Origin: Oncomelania hupensis
Lineage: Eukaryota; Mollusca; Gastropoda; Littorinimorpha; Pomatiopsidae
DNA length: 64,000 nucleotides
Direction: 5' to 3'
Assembly: GCA_036898135.1 (NCBI GenBank)
Contig: CM072516.1
Coordinates: forward strand, 66,749,672-66,813,671
A model generated the notes under the pieces. It searched no databases and had not been told where the DNA came from. It was given only the letters and a program-made list of their open reading frames with translations. Shown here piece after piece: positions 34,561-45,221 of this stretch (positions within the stretch are counted from its first letter, which is position 1; each line of letters starts with the position of its first letter). A program made the translations under genes and the position numbers.

Positions 34561-35553
34561 AATTTGACCCGTGACAGAATTGCGAATCCCTCTATTCAAT
34601 GCAGAGGGAGTTGGTTCACTTACACCTGCTGTTTTATTTCCTTATTTGCCATATATTTATGCAGTCTTGACTTGACTTTGACTTTTGATACTTTATTGTC
34701 CCTTTTTATCGGAAAATTCTGGGCCGCCTCTCCAAGGAAAGGTGTAGTCGCAGCCTGTGGCGCGCCCAAACCCAACCTATCCAAAATTAGTTGTGCTTTT
34801 GACATTTTGCTAGGGGAGCAAACCGGCGTACCCGGTCTGCCAGGTTATCCTTGCATTTGTTGGGTACTGAAAGGATCAACATTTTGTTTGGTGCTTACCA
34901 CAGTTGTGTATCCCTTAAAATGTGCGAATGAGAGGCGAAATTCATTTTCCTGACCAAACCTACCCCACCCTTCTCTATAGTTCTCGACAGTCTCAGATAC
35001 GCTATAAGTTAACAGCTGTGCTGCACTGAATGTAAATAGGGGACATTGTTATCTATGCAAATGAGGTTCTCTTGTGTTATTGTAGTGTCTGTTTGAGACC
35101 TACAGTGGTATTTTGGGATTAGGGAATTTACCAAAGAGAATTATCATTGTCGATTTGTGGTGTGGTTTAGTGGGTAGTATAACATAACTCCTTCGACTGT
35201 ATACTCGTCTTCCTAACATAGAACATGGTTTATTTTATGGTTGTTACTGTTTTTGCGAAGCTAGTTAATTGACAACATATTATGTATATTAACAAAATTA
35301 TTATACGATGTTTGGCTGATAAATAGTCGTGAGTAAGTTACTATTTTACTTGTTGAATGGTAATGATTTGCTGGTTTGCTTTGGCGGACTAACTGCATGG
35401 ATGAATTAACTAACACACTGATCACTTGCTCGTAAACTGGCTGCCAGTTTGACTGTTCAACAAACAGCTACAGATTAACCGACTAACACAGTCACTATAA
35501 CGTACACACTGACTAACAAACTCACCACATTGACGAATAATACCAAGTACTTT
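34561..35553. other. Spacer, no gene recognised
   Basis: The frame at 34,564-34,953 shows no known domain. Nothing else is supported. Confidence 0.4.
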
Positions 35554-36598
35554 ACCCACCAACTACCCCCGTTGGGGTGCCGGGGGTTTCAGTATAAATA
35601 GTATCCCCACTTTCTGGAAATTTAGTGCTTTAAATTCCCACTGTCGCTGTCTTTCTCATTTGCTCTTTCTCATTCCTGCTCTGTTCTATCAATCTGCTAT
35701 ACTATCTTCTTCTTCCCTAGACCAGTCTCCTACCTTTTTTCTTGAAAACTCTTCCGGGACGCGAACTTGTTTTTTCCAACCTAGTTCCAGTCATTCGCCG
35801 AAAAAGGCAATTACCGAAGTCGAACGAAGCTCTCCGAGTCGAGCTATCCGATGTTTTACGAACGAATGCTGGCAGGACTACATGAAACCACAGGCTGGGA
35901 AGTCTCGTCTTACTAGGCCTCAATTACATACTATACTACGTACGTATGTAAGAGGCCCACGAGTTTACAAAGACAAAAGAAAAGACTTCAGAGCCTGTGG
36001 TGAAACATCCGTGCATAAAAATAGCCGCTGTTGCTTCTAGATCTAATTCTGTTTCGATCTGCACAGCTTCAAGCTTAAGTCAAGTCGAGATTCGCATTTT
36101 GAAGAAGTGTTATTATTATTTTATGATGATTAATATACTGACACCATTAGTAATAAAGAGTAAAAGTAATACATAACACATAATGCACACATACAACGAT
36201 TTCACATCTATATCAACCATGACAAAACTTCAAAGCGCTATGGATACGTTGATGTCTCTTCAGCACAACAAGGCAAGCAAGTTTATAATGGTCTCAAAAA
36301 ACAGTGACATTTTTATGGCAAGCACCAAAGCAATTATTAAGTAATATTATTCTTTTTAACTGATACAGTAAATTTGTTATATGTATTTCAATGATATGTA
36401 TTTTAATGAGAAACACGTATTAAAAAAATGTTGCGTGGCAGGCGGAAATTTCCATAAATCATCTGAAAACTTTGGTAAATCTATAAGAAAAAATAAGAAT
36501 ATTTCGGGTTACACCCAACTTCAGCAAAAACAAACAAAACGTCACTGACCATATTTACACCATTGAGCACGCACAGTAGCATACTATTTTTTTTAAGT

Positions 36599-36600
36599 AG

Positions 36601-36671
<71 letters not shown>
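36599..36671. repeat. (AAT)n microsatellite inside the MULE
   Basis: Pure trinucleotide tract. An (ACT)n tract of about 16 units follows at 36,719-36,768. Confidence 0.95.
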
Positions 36672-36676
<5 letters not shown>

Positions 36677-36720
36677 CAACCCAAACAAATAAATAAATTA
36701 AAGATTTAACTAAATAACTA

Positions 36721-36759
<39 letters not shown>

Positions 36760-36768
36760 TACTACTAG

Positions 36769-36960
36769 CGAAGTTGTGGTCTTGATTTTGTGGTCCTGAT
36801 TCGGCTCTTTGCAGTCCGCTGGACCCTGTAAGCAATGAATAACTAATTAGCTATTAATTTAACTCTGATCTCGAGTTGTCTTGATTTTGTGGTCCTGATT
36901 CGGCTCTTTGCAGTCCGCTGGAACCTGTAAGCAATGAATAACTAACTATTAATTTAACTG
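36769..36960 (+). mobile_element. Tandem pair of 5'-truncated family A ends
   Basis: Two copies of about 70 bp of the family A 3' end, each ending in a GCAATGAATAACTA-type tail. Each is followed by a matching stretch that reads CTGATCTCGAGTT or TGATCTCGAGTT. The shared flank suggests either a segmental duplication of one insertion or a target duplication around the second copy. Confidence 0.7.
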
Positions 36961-37988
36961 TGATCTCGAGTTATTTAAAAAAATTCGCTTAGTCTACTCG
37001 TCCTTCTCCGGAAATTTAAAGATTCGAATGTTATAAAGTATAGGCCTAAATATTATTAATTAGAATAGATATAGTTTATACATTTATTTACGTATAAAAC
37101 AAACAATACAGGTCTAATAATTATATTCAGCTAGTGAGCTTCTTCGCTGCATGGAGACTGACCTATAATATATAATGTAGATTAAGCTTATGTATACTGT
37201 ATTATAATAACAGTGTCTACTTGGTTCTAGACAGGAAATGGGGAATGATATTATTAACCTACTGCTGAGAACTAACAAAATGCTAATCAAGAAACGCAAC
37301 TATTAAATATGGTCGATAATAATTATGCTCATATTAACAAAGTATAGGCCTACCGTTGCGAAATGCTAAATCTGTGTAAATCGAACAGAATTAGAAGCAA
37401 CAGCGATCATTTTTAATGTCAACTAGTCGTAGTCATGCAAGCATCATTTCGTAACACATCGGAGAGCTTCGTTCGACTTCGGTGATTGCCTTTTTGGGCG
37501 AATGACTGGAACTAGGTTGGAAAAAACAAGTTTGCTTCCGGGACAAGACTCCTTATTTGTGTATGAGATCTGTTGGATCAGCTGGGGAATATTGGACGCT
37601 TTCTGCCGGGTGGTCACTAGGGCTTCCTATGATGTTATTATTTAGCAATGTAGGCATTTTATATGTATGTGTGTTGTTGATAATTTATAATGATGTTTGT
37701 ATTCTATTTTGTTTTTGTAAACGGGGGTTCGATAAGTTGGGGTGAAGCCTCAGCCGTCTCCTGCGGGGGATGTCTTTATTGTAAAGTGACTGGCTGGTGG
37801 AGAGCTTTTGGTTTTACCACTAGGGCTGTTTCGGCTGATCTTTTATGCGGATCGGGGGTTGTCCGGTCCTGATTTGGCTCGGAAGAGTCCGCTGGACCTA
37901 AAGCTATAATAATGTAATGTAATGTAACCCACCAACTAAAATACTCAAAATCACACTAGTTTACACACTCACTATGCATGTGCGATCG

Positions 37989-38099
<111 letters not shown>

Positions 38100-38435
38100 C
38101 CCACCCTTCTCTCTCTCACACACACACCGATACATACATACATACTGTACATTTAGAATTTGCTATTCAGTGCCCGAACCCACTGATTTAAAAGAAAGAA
38201 AGAAACAAACAAACAAACAAACATTTAACAAACAACAAACATCCAACCAAGCAAGAATAATAAAAGCAAAAAAATCTACTTATTCATGTTTGCCACAGTA
38301 CAATTATTATTTCGGCGATGACAAGACAACATCATTTATTGTTCGCCAAAAACACAATTAGTTTAAACAAATGTCAATGTACGTTAACAAGGAATTCCAC
38401 AGACAATTTGAACAATATCTTTCAGTAACGTACAT

Positions 38436-38498
<63 letters not shown>
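38436..38498. repeat. (AAT)n microsatellite
   Basis: Pure trinucleotide tract, visible directly. Confidence 0.95.
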
Positions 38499-38500
<2 letters not shown>

Positions 38501-40734
38501 ACATGACAGCAATAATTCATAAAACTGTCATTGTCAACAGACTATGTCAATATAAAAAAAGACTAAATAAATAAATAAATAACTGAAAAACTATAAATAT
38601 GAAATAAAATAAAATAAACATTCGCTTATTTTTCTTTATCCATGGAAAAAACACTCCTTAGTATACGAGTTACAATTCAAAATACATTCAACAGTTTTCA
38701 GAATTTAGCAACATCACATAGGCTGAAATCAAATAGATGGTTATACCCGATAGGTTGTTGTTGTTGCTGTTGTTGTTTGTCTTCTTCTTCTTATTATTTA
38801 TTCCACTACACAAACCAATCTATTACCTCAGTTCCTTACACTTTGGGGGATCATTCATGCAGCTGACTTAAAGGGACATAACTTCTCTAAGCAGTGATAA
38901 TGCAAAGTGGTACATGGTTACTGCCCCCTTACATAAGCTCAACTTCGCATCAAAAAGAACTATTAAAAGCTTTATAAAATCAGCCACTGAAAATCCACAA
39001 TGTTAAGGACAATGTAATGACGGCATTATAACCCGTAAATTGTATGCTAATACACCCCATCCCCATCTCCGACCACCTCCCACATCCCCCCATCCTACAC
39101 TCCTTACCCTCTCCCGTACAAAAATAAATAGACAAAAACAAACAAACAAACAAACATGACTGTATGAAAAAAGTTACAATTAACGTATTCCACAAAACTC
39201 TACAAAATCTCAAGGGCATTAAAGAGGTTCTAACCTGTCAGAAACACCTTTTGTAGTTTCAAGTGTATACCCAAACTATAGTCGTTGGCGTAGGCCTACC
39301 CCTTTCTTTAGGACAGCACTCGGGCCAGTGTATAATACCCCAAGTAAAGTTCATGTTTCCGGAAACTCCCGAAAGCGTTTGAAAAAAAAAACAACCAAAA
39401 AAAAAACGGAATTTCCACTCCTACGTCAAAAACCTTAAAAGTCTCTCCTGTAGAAATTGATCCATTGCCAGTTGTTTTTCTTATTAGTAACGCCACCCCC
39501 AGTATACAGCGATTGCTAATGCCATATTTTGTGAATGGATGAAATTACACACCCAGAGACAGCACATAATATTCGATCCTTCTACGTCACAAACGAGAAA
39601 GCCCATATTGTCGTTTGACATCTGATTGAGCTTTTCAGCACAGGCGCTTACATTCGGATCTCGCTACCAACGGCGTTGCCAGTTCTTGAGACGGTTGTTG
39701 GCAGTCATGACCGTAAGAATTTTTTCACTGATAGGTAACACAAAAATGTATTTTAAGAAATATAAGGTGAGGTCCACTTTAAAAATAAAACCTTGTAATA
39801 AATGTAACTATGCATTTCACTTGTAGTACTACAGTCGCTTTATACTCATAGTGGCGTTACTAATAGAAAAAACAATAATATTGGTATAAGTGTAAAACTA
39901 GATGAAGAAGAAGAAGAATGAATGAATTTCAACTTCAAATACGCTTTCTGATTCTGAAAATATATGTAGGACTCTATTCATGCCGAAAACGCGTATGTTT
40001 TTCTCGGAGTCCCAGAGTCGTTGGTAGGCCTATCCATTGTCATCTCTAAGTGTTAAAACTGCAATATTAATGTAAATTATTAACCACAATTATGTTATTT
40101 TGTTAATTATTTAACACACATATCGTTCCAATAAATTCTTCATTGATGTGAAATCCAACAACAATTAATGCATGTTCTTTTTTTTTTTTTTTAAATGAAA
40201 TGGATGCAATGTTTTACCTAGTAAAAAACAGCTCACTAGTATAGTGTCCAGGAATTATCATAGCCAGGTTAATATAAAAATTACGATTAAATTCTTGTTC
40301 TGTCAAACACAGTTCTAACTTTGAAATTCTTACAGTAAAGTTAAACGCTCAGCAAAACATTTGTGTATTTCATTTGTTTTGGTGCCCCATAGTTAGTTAA
40401 TTGTGAAATAGAAAAGCATTAATTTCGCGGTCTTAAAAGAACCACCGAGATCTTTACCATCCGAATATTCATGAGACATATAGCAGTTATATTAAAAGAA
40501 TTGTCAGATTTGTATTATTATTTTAATGATTTATGCCTAAAACGCTGGAGTGATGTTAATTGTTGTTTTTAAAAAAGGACAAAAAAAACCAATTTTAACA
40601 ACTCCAACAAACAACAAAAATTAAAATAAAATAGTCAATTGATTGACTGATTGATTTGTCTTGATTCTCTTAACATGCAGGCAATTACCCCCACAATTAT
40701 TTGCGCACCATCGCCATCACTTCCGTTAATAACC
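38499..40734. other. AT-rich spacer, no gene recognised
   Basis: No family hits or splice-bounded frames. A short perfect inverted repeat of GTAGGTAGGTAA lies just right of it, near 40,820-40,856. Confidence 0.4.
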
Positions 40735-41910
40735 GTTTTACTGACGTAGTATGCATGGTGATATTCATCTTGCAGCTTTGAAGTTATTGATGTAGTGTAC
40801 ATGTTGATATTCATCCTAAAGTAGGTAGGTAAATGTACCTACCTACCTTTACCTACCTATTCATCCTGCAACTTTAAAGTTATTGATGTAGTTTACATGT
40901 TATATATTATTATTATTGAGAATTTTTATAGCGCACATATCTCGCCGTACTTGATAAGACTTAAGGCGCTGGCCGATAAAAGCCGCACGAAGCGCCAACT
41001 TGCAGTCTTTAGTCGCATCGTAATAACGCTCCAGACAACTGAGCACAATCCTGGGCAGCCAGGGATGGGGGAGAAGGACCTAGGTGCATGCTGGGTGTGT
41101 TCTTGTCACCGGCACTCACCCGTCTAGGACATGAGCATCAGGATCTTTAAAGTCCGTTATGATGGAATGTAAGCGACACAGACTAGACCTCGGTTTATAC
41201 TCTCATCCGAAGGAGTAGGAAACGGGAGTAAAGTGTCTTTCCCAAGGACACAACACAATGCCCCGGCCTGGGTTCGAACCCGGGACCTTCAGATCCGCAA
41301 GCCAAAGCTCTACCATTAGGCCACCGTGTCCCATGTTGATATTCATCCTGCAGCTTTAAAGTTATTGATGTAGAATGCATGTTTATATTCATCCTGCAGC
41401 TTTCAAGCTATTGATGTAGTATGCATGTGGATATTCATCCTGCAGCTTTAAAGTTATTGACGTAGCATGCCTGTTGATATCATTGTGCAGCTTTAAAAGT
41501 ATTGATGTAGAATGCATGTTCATATTCATCCTGCAGTTTTAAAGTTATTGATGCAGCATGCATGTTGATATCCATCATGCAGCTTTAAAGTTATTGATGT
41601 AGCATGCATGTTGATATTCATTCTGCATCTTTAAAGTTATTGATGTAGCATGCATGTTCATATTCATCCCACAGCTTTAAAGTTATTGATGTAGCATGCC
41701 TGTTAATATTCATCATACAGCTTTAAAGTTATTGATGTAGCTTGGATCTTCATATTCATCCTGCAGCTTTAAAGTTATTGATGTAGCATGCATGTTGATA
41801 TTTATTCTGCAGCTTTAAAGTTATTGATGTAGAATGCATGTTGATATTTATTCTGCAGCTTTAAAGTTATTGATGTAGTATGCATGTTGATATTTATTCT
41901 GCAGCTTTAA
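40735..41910 (+). repeat. 46-bp minisatellite, about 16 units, split by SINE B
   Basis: The unit of about 46-47 bp contains CTGCAGCTTTAAAGTTATTG followed by ATGTAGCATGCATG. Three decayed units precede the SINE and about 13 follow it. The units nearest 41,760-41,900 are most alike, suggesting recent expansion at that end. Confidence 0.9.
40903..41332 (-). mobile_element. SINE B, full-length copy inside the minisatellite
   Basis: Nearly the same sequence as 26,901-27,342, with a tRNA-like head at the right end (box B reads GGTTCGAACCC on the minus strand). Array units resume on both sides, so the array is older than the insertion. Confidence 0.85.
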
Positions 41911-41976
41911 AGGGACCCACTTTGACCACACACCCCTCCACAGATCCTTTTAACATTCAAAGTGAATGTTGCCCTC

Positions 41977-42565
41977 TGTTACACTCGTTTGATGTTGGTG
42001 TTTTTCTATCAGTAGTTGATTCAGCCCCAATGCTTGAATTCTCCTGATAGGTGTAAACTCGGATTCGTTTATCCACGCAACCCGTTCAATCAGCATACAA
42101 GTCACAGAGTCGACGTACACTGTATGAGGTTTTCCACTTTTATTCAGCACACATCAACAACTGCATACAATCGCCTTTTCACTCTCAACTTTTTACTTTC
42201 AACCCCCTATCCACACACAGAGCATCCATTTTATAATTTTTCTCTCGATCGAGATAACGTCAGAATGTTCCCGATGACGCTTTACCACCAATCAAAATAA
42301 AGTTCGTCATCACTGACTTCAAGAATGTTCTCAAATATTTACATTTATCGGGAATCTTCGATCGACCGTAAACACGCAAATCTAGAGAATTCTCCAATAA
42401 TATCGACTAACGAAAATTATCAACGTTATACAAAGCCTCTCCTAACAACAATGCAAACTCAAATCAAAGGTAAATACACTCTATTATTGAATACTTTGCA
42501 AAGCGAAACGATTAGATCTATCGTGCGCGTTTCAGACATACTATCCTTCGCGTTTCAACGTAACA
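41977..42565 (-). mobile_element. Solo LTR with perfect 5-bp TSD
   Basis: A 589-bp minus-strand relative of the LTR at 59,812-60,493, with ends TGTTAC and GTAACA. CCCTC flanks it exactly at 41,972-41,976 and 42,566-42,570. The intact duplication shows that the internal region was lost by recombination between the two LTRs of one insertion. Confidence 0.92.
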
Positions 42566-42705
42566 CCCTCCCTCTACTATCCTACCCCTCTGTAAACAAA
42601 TAATAAGCTTATTAATAAATAAAAAAAAACACCGGTACAACTTACCTCTTTGGAATGTATTGCTACTTTACATCAATAAATACCGTAGTTTTTATGCCTA
42701 TTAAT

Positions 42706-42771
42706 CCGGTCTTGATTTGGCTCGGAAGAGTCCGCTGGACCTAAAGCAACAATCAATCAATCAATCAATGT
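42706..42771 (+). mobile_element. 5'-truncated family A end with 8-bp TSD
   Basis: Sixty-six bases of the family A 3' end with an (AATC)n tail, flanked by CTATTAAT at 42,698-42,705 and 42,772-42,779. Direct evidence that the family moves by target-primed reverse transcription. Confidence 0.8.
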
Positions 42772-42779
42772 CTATTAAT

Positions 42780-43115
42780 AGCAACCGCTAGCCATTCCTC
42801 TTGAGCTAAAAGCAGCATCTACTAAAGCCGGTAAGAGGCAGAACCTATTAAAAAAGTTGCTGGCTAGGGTTTGTAGTTTTAGGTTGCTCGATACAATGGG
42901 TACCACACTCCAAACAAGCATTCTGGAAGCCGCGTGGATATTCACATACAAGGTCAAAGGTCACAGGGCTATGGTGTACCGTTAAACAGTGGAAATTACT
43001 TCCTGTTGGAACAGAAATGAAAAATTCTAATTGTAGCGGTTGGTTTGAGCAATAAAGCCCACTTTATCGTTGTTCAATATAATAACAATGCCAATTTTCA
43101 AGCAAACCCGTTTTG
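42780..43115 (-). repeat. Dispersed repeat family E, copy 1
   Basis: Inverted match to 54,872-55,205, sharing several blocks including GTTTAACGGTACACCA. No coding capacity and no class assigned. Confidence 0.7.
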
Positions 43116-43269
43116 GCCAAAAGTAAACAAAGCTTTGGAATTGCGGCCTTTTAAACATTAAATAGTATTGCACGTGAACAGTTTTACCTGGGCCTAGTGC
43201 ATGGGGGAAAATATAACCTCATGCCTACAACAACAACAACAACAACAACAACAAAACCCACAACTACAA

Positions 43270-43665
43270 AAAATTGCCACTGTATGTCACTGCTATAATT
43301 ATATTCCTTACCACAAACAAAAATTGCCAACGTTATGTCACTGCTACATACACAAATAAAAATTGCCAGCGTTTTCTCACTGCTATAATTATATTCCTAA
43401 CAACAACAAATTTCCCGCATTATGCAACTGATATAATGATATTTCTTACAACAAAAATAATTGGTAGCCTTATGTGACTGCTATAATTGTATTCCTTAAA
43501 ACAAAATAATGCCAACCTTATGTCACCGGTATAACTATCTTCCTCACAACCAAAAAATATAAGTAAATTAAAACTGCCTCTGCTATAATTATACCCCGTA
43601 CAACAAAAATATTACCATCTTTATGTCACTGATATAATTATCTTTCTCACACGCAAAAACAATAT
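43270..43665 (+). repeat. Decayed minisatellite, about 7 units of 50-60 bp
   Basis: Units carry a core like TTATGTCACTGCTATAATTA followed by an A/C-rich spacer. They are strongly diverged and vary in length. Confidence 0.8.
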
Positions 43666-44234
43666 TACCAGATGAATGCCACCTTTAGATACTCAGTTAA
43701 AAGACCCTCACATGAGATTTTAAAGAATCCTAATCCTTATCCTAAATAAAAATTCGAAAAATTGTCTACTATGCTAAGTGATAACCTTTTGCTTATATAT
43801 ATATGCATAATGTAATTTTGTGTCTGATATGTGCGAAATTTGAATCTAAACGTTCGTAAAGTCAACTGCTATAAACAGTAAGTTAGTGAATTATCCCTCT
43901 TAGAATACCTATAAATAACCACAGCAGAGCGCAATCAACAAACTTCAATGTCTTGCGAAGGATTAGCCAGGGGAAAGAATTCGGGGCCTGTAGTTTTAGG
44001 TGACGCTTACTAAGAGTATAGGGGTCTCCTTTGCTAGTGAAGCCGCCCGTAACGATATTTGTTTATACGCTTATCGGAGAGCTTTCACTTCTATAATGCA
44101 AATTAATGATTATAATTATATATATTTAGCGAATTGTTATGTTGAAATTTGGACGCTGATTCACAGGTGGCATCCGCTGACGCAGTTTCTGAAGACATTG
44201 AGGTCAGATTCAGTAGTGATGACGATTTCCGTGG

Positions 44235-44238
<4 letters not shown>
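43666..44238. other. Spacer, no gene recognised
   Basis: AT-rich, nothing supported. It may contain part of the GPCR gene's 3' flank. Confidence 0.4.
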
Positions 44239-44329
<91 letters not shown>

Positions 44330-44335
44330 TCTCTG
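44239..44335. repeat. (CT)n microsatellite
   Basis: Almost pure CT tract of nearly 50 units. Overlapping frames are artefacts. Confidence 0.95.
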
Positions 44336-44780
44336 TTTTCAGATTGTTTATAAAGTAACACCTTGTTTATATATGATGACGATTCCAGATTCGTGTTATC
44401 TCGCTCTCTCTTCAGATTGTTAACGAACCAATAAAGTGGTGTAGTGTAAAATTTCAGACACAGCTGACACAAAGATGGGACGTGAATAGTGACGGCGGCT
44501 TCCTTTTTTTTTCTTTTCTCCCCATTATAAATAATACGAAAGGCGATTGTGAGGATGTATACTGCAATGTCTTCGTAGCTACTTCTGTTGACTTAGCCTA
44601 GTTTTGTCAAGATGTGACGTCAATGCCGGTAATGATGACAACTTAAAACAGGAAGACGCTATGGATGTGCACACATTTCACAGGCATGATCCTACTGGCG
44701 ACTCTGTTTTCTCAGGAGGTGACGTCAACACCAATATTCATGAAGGTATAACACGAAGTGATGCAATAATGTGCAAAATT

Positions 44781-45221
44781 TCATACGCTGCTACTGTTGA
44801 CGCAGTTTCCGCATGAAGTGACGTCAATGACGGTGAGCTCCAGGTCACTTCCGGCCTTGCTGCAGCTGTACTGATAGCCCCCGCCGCCGCCAGCGCCACT
44901 GACGCCGCCCACGTGCGAAGTACGTGTGACGCAGGATCCCTGACGTTGCATCATCATGGTGCGAGAGTATTCGCGGCCTTTCAAGCACGTGCAGATAGCG
45001 TGCAGGAAGGTCTGACGGAAGTGACGCGACATGAAGCCGTAGATGATGGGGTTGAGGCAGGAGTTGAAGTAGGCCAAGAGGAAGAAGATCTGACGCATGG
45101 GCTTGAGGTAGCCGTAATTCAAATGGTGCAGCACCTGGAATGACGTCAACACGTTGGACACCAGCAGCGGCGCCCAGCATAGCACAAAGATGGCCATCAC
45201 TGCCACCAGCATCTTGATCAC
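44781..45221 (-). CDS. GPCR final exon with TM6, TM7 and C-terminal tail
   Basis: Begins VIKMLVAVMAIF after an AATGCAG acceptor and runs 146 codons to TGA. It contains CWAP of TM6 and NPIIY of TM7. The tail of about 75 residues has CTCL, a Gly run, and the ending NSSSV. GC content is clearly higher than the flanks, as expected for coding sequence. Confidence 0.9.
   Translation of the reverse strand: MIKMLVAVMAIFVLCWAPLLVSNVLTSFQVLHHLNYGYLKPMRQIFFLLAYFNSCLNPIIYGFMSRHFRQTFLHAICTCLKGREYSRTMMMQRQGSCVTRTSHVGGVSGAGGGGGYQYSCSKAGSDLELTVIDVTSCGNCVNSSSV

Larger units (their letters stand above)
35761..37535. mobile_element. Non-autonomous Mutator-like element (MULE) with 9-bp TSD
   Basis: TTCCGGGAC is duplicated exactly at 35,752-35,760 and 37,536-37,544. 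The ends are long inverted repeats. The outer 77 bp differ at only about four sites, and further inverted similarity extends to about 36,065 on the left and 37,365 on the right. Nine-bp duplications with long TIRs are characteristic of Mutator-like elements. No transposase is seen. The interior carries AAT and ACT repeats and two family A ends. Confidence 0.85.
35566..37926 (+). mobile_element. Family A retroposon split by a Mutator-like element, 12-bp TSD
   Basis: ACCCACCAACTA flanks the composite exactly (35,554-35,565 and 37,927-37,938). Removing the nested element leaves a 577-bp family A copy: 195 bp before and 382 bp after it. The 3' tail here is (TAATG)n. This gives the cleanest definition of both ends of the family. 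Confidence 0.9.

Noticed and set aside
40735..43665. CRISPR-like repeat-spacer appearance of the two minisatellites
   Set aside because: There are no unique spacers of constant size and the genome is clearly animal; these are decayed tandem repeats.
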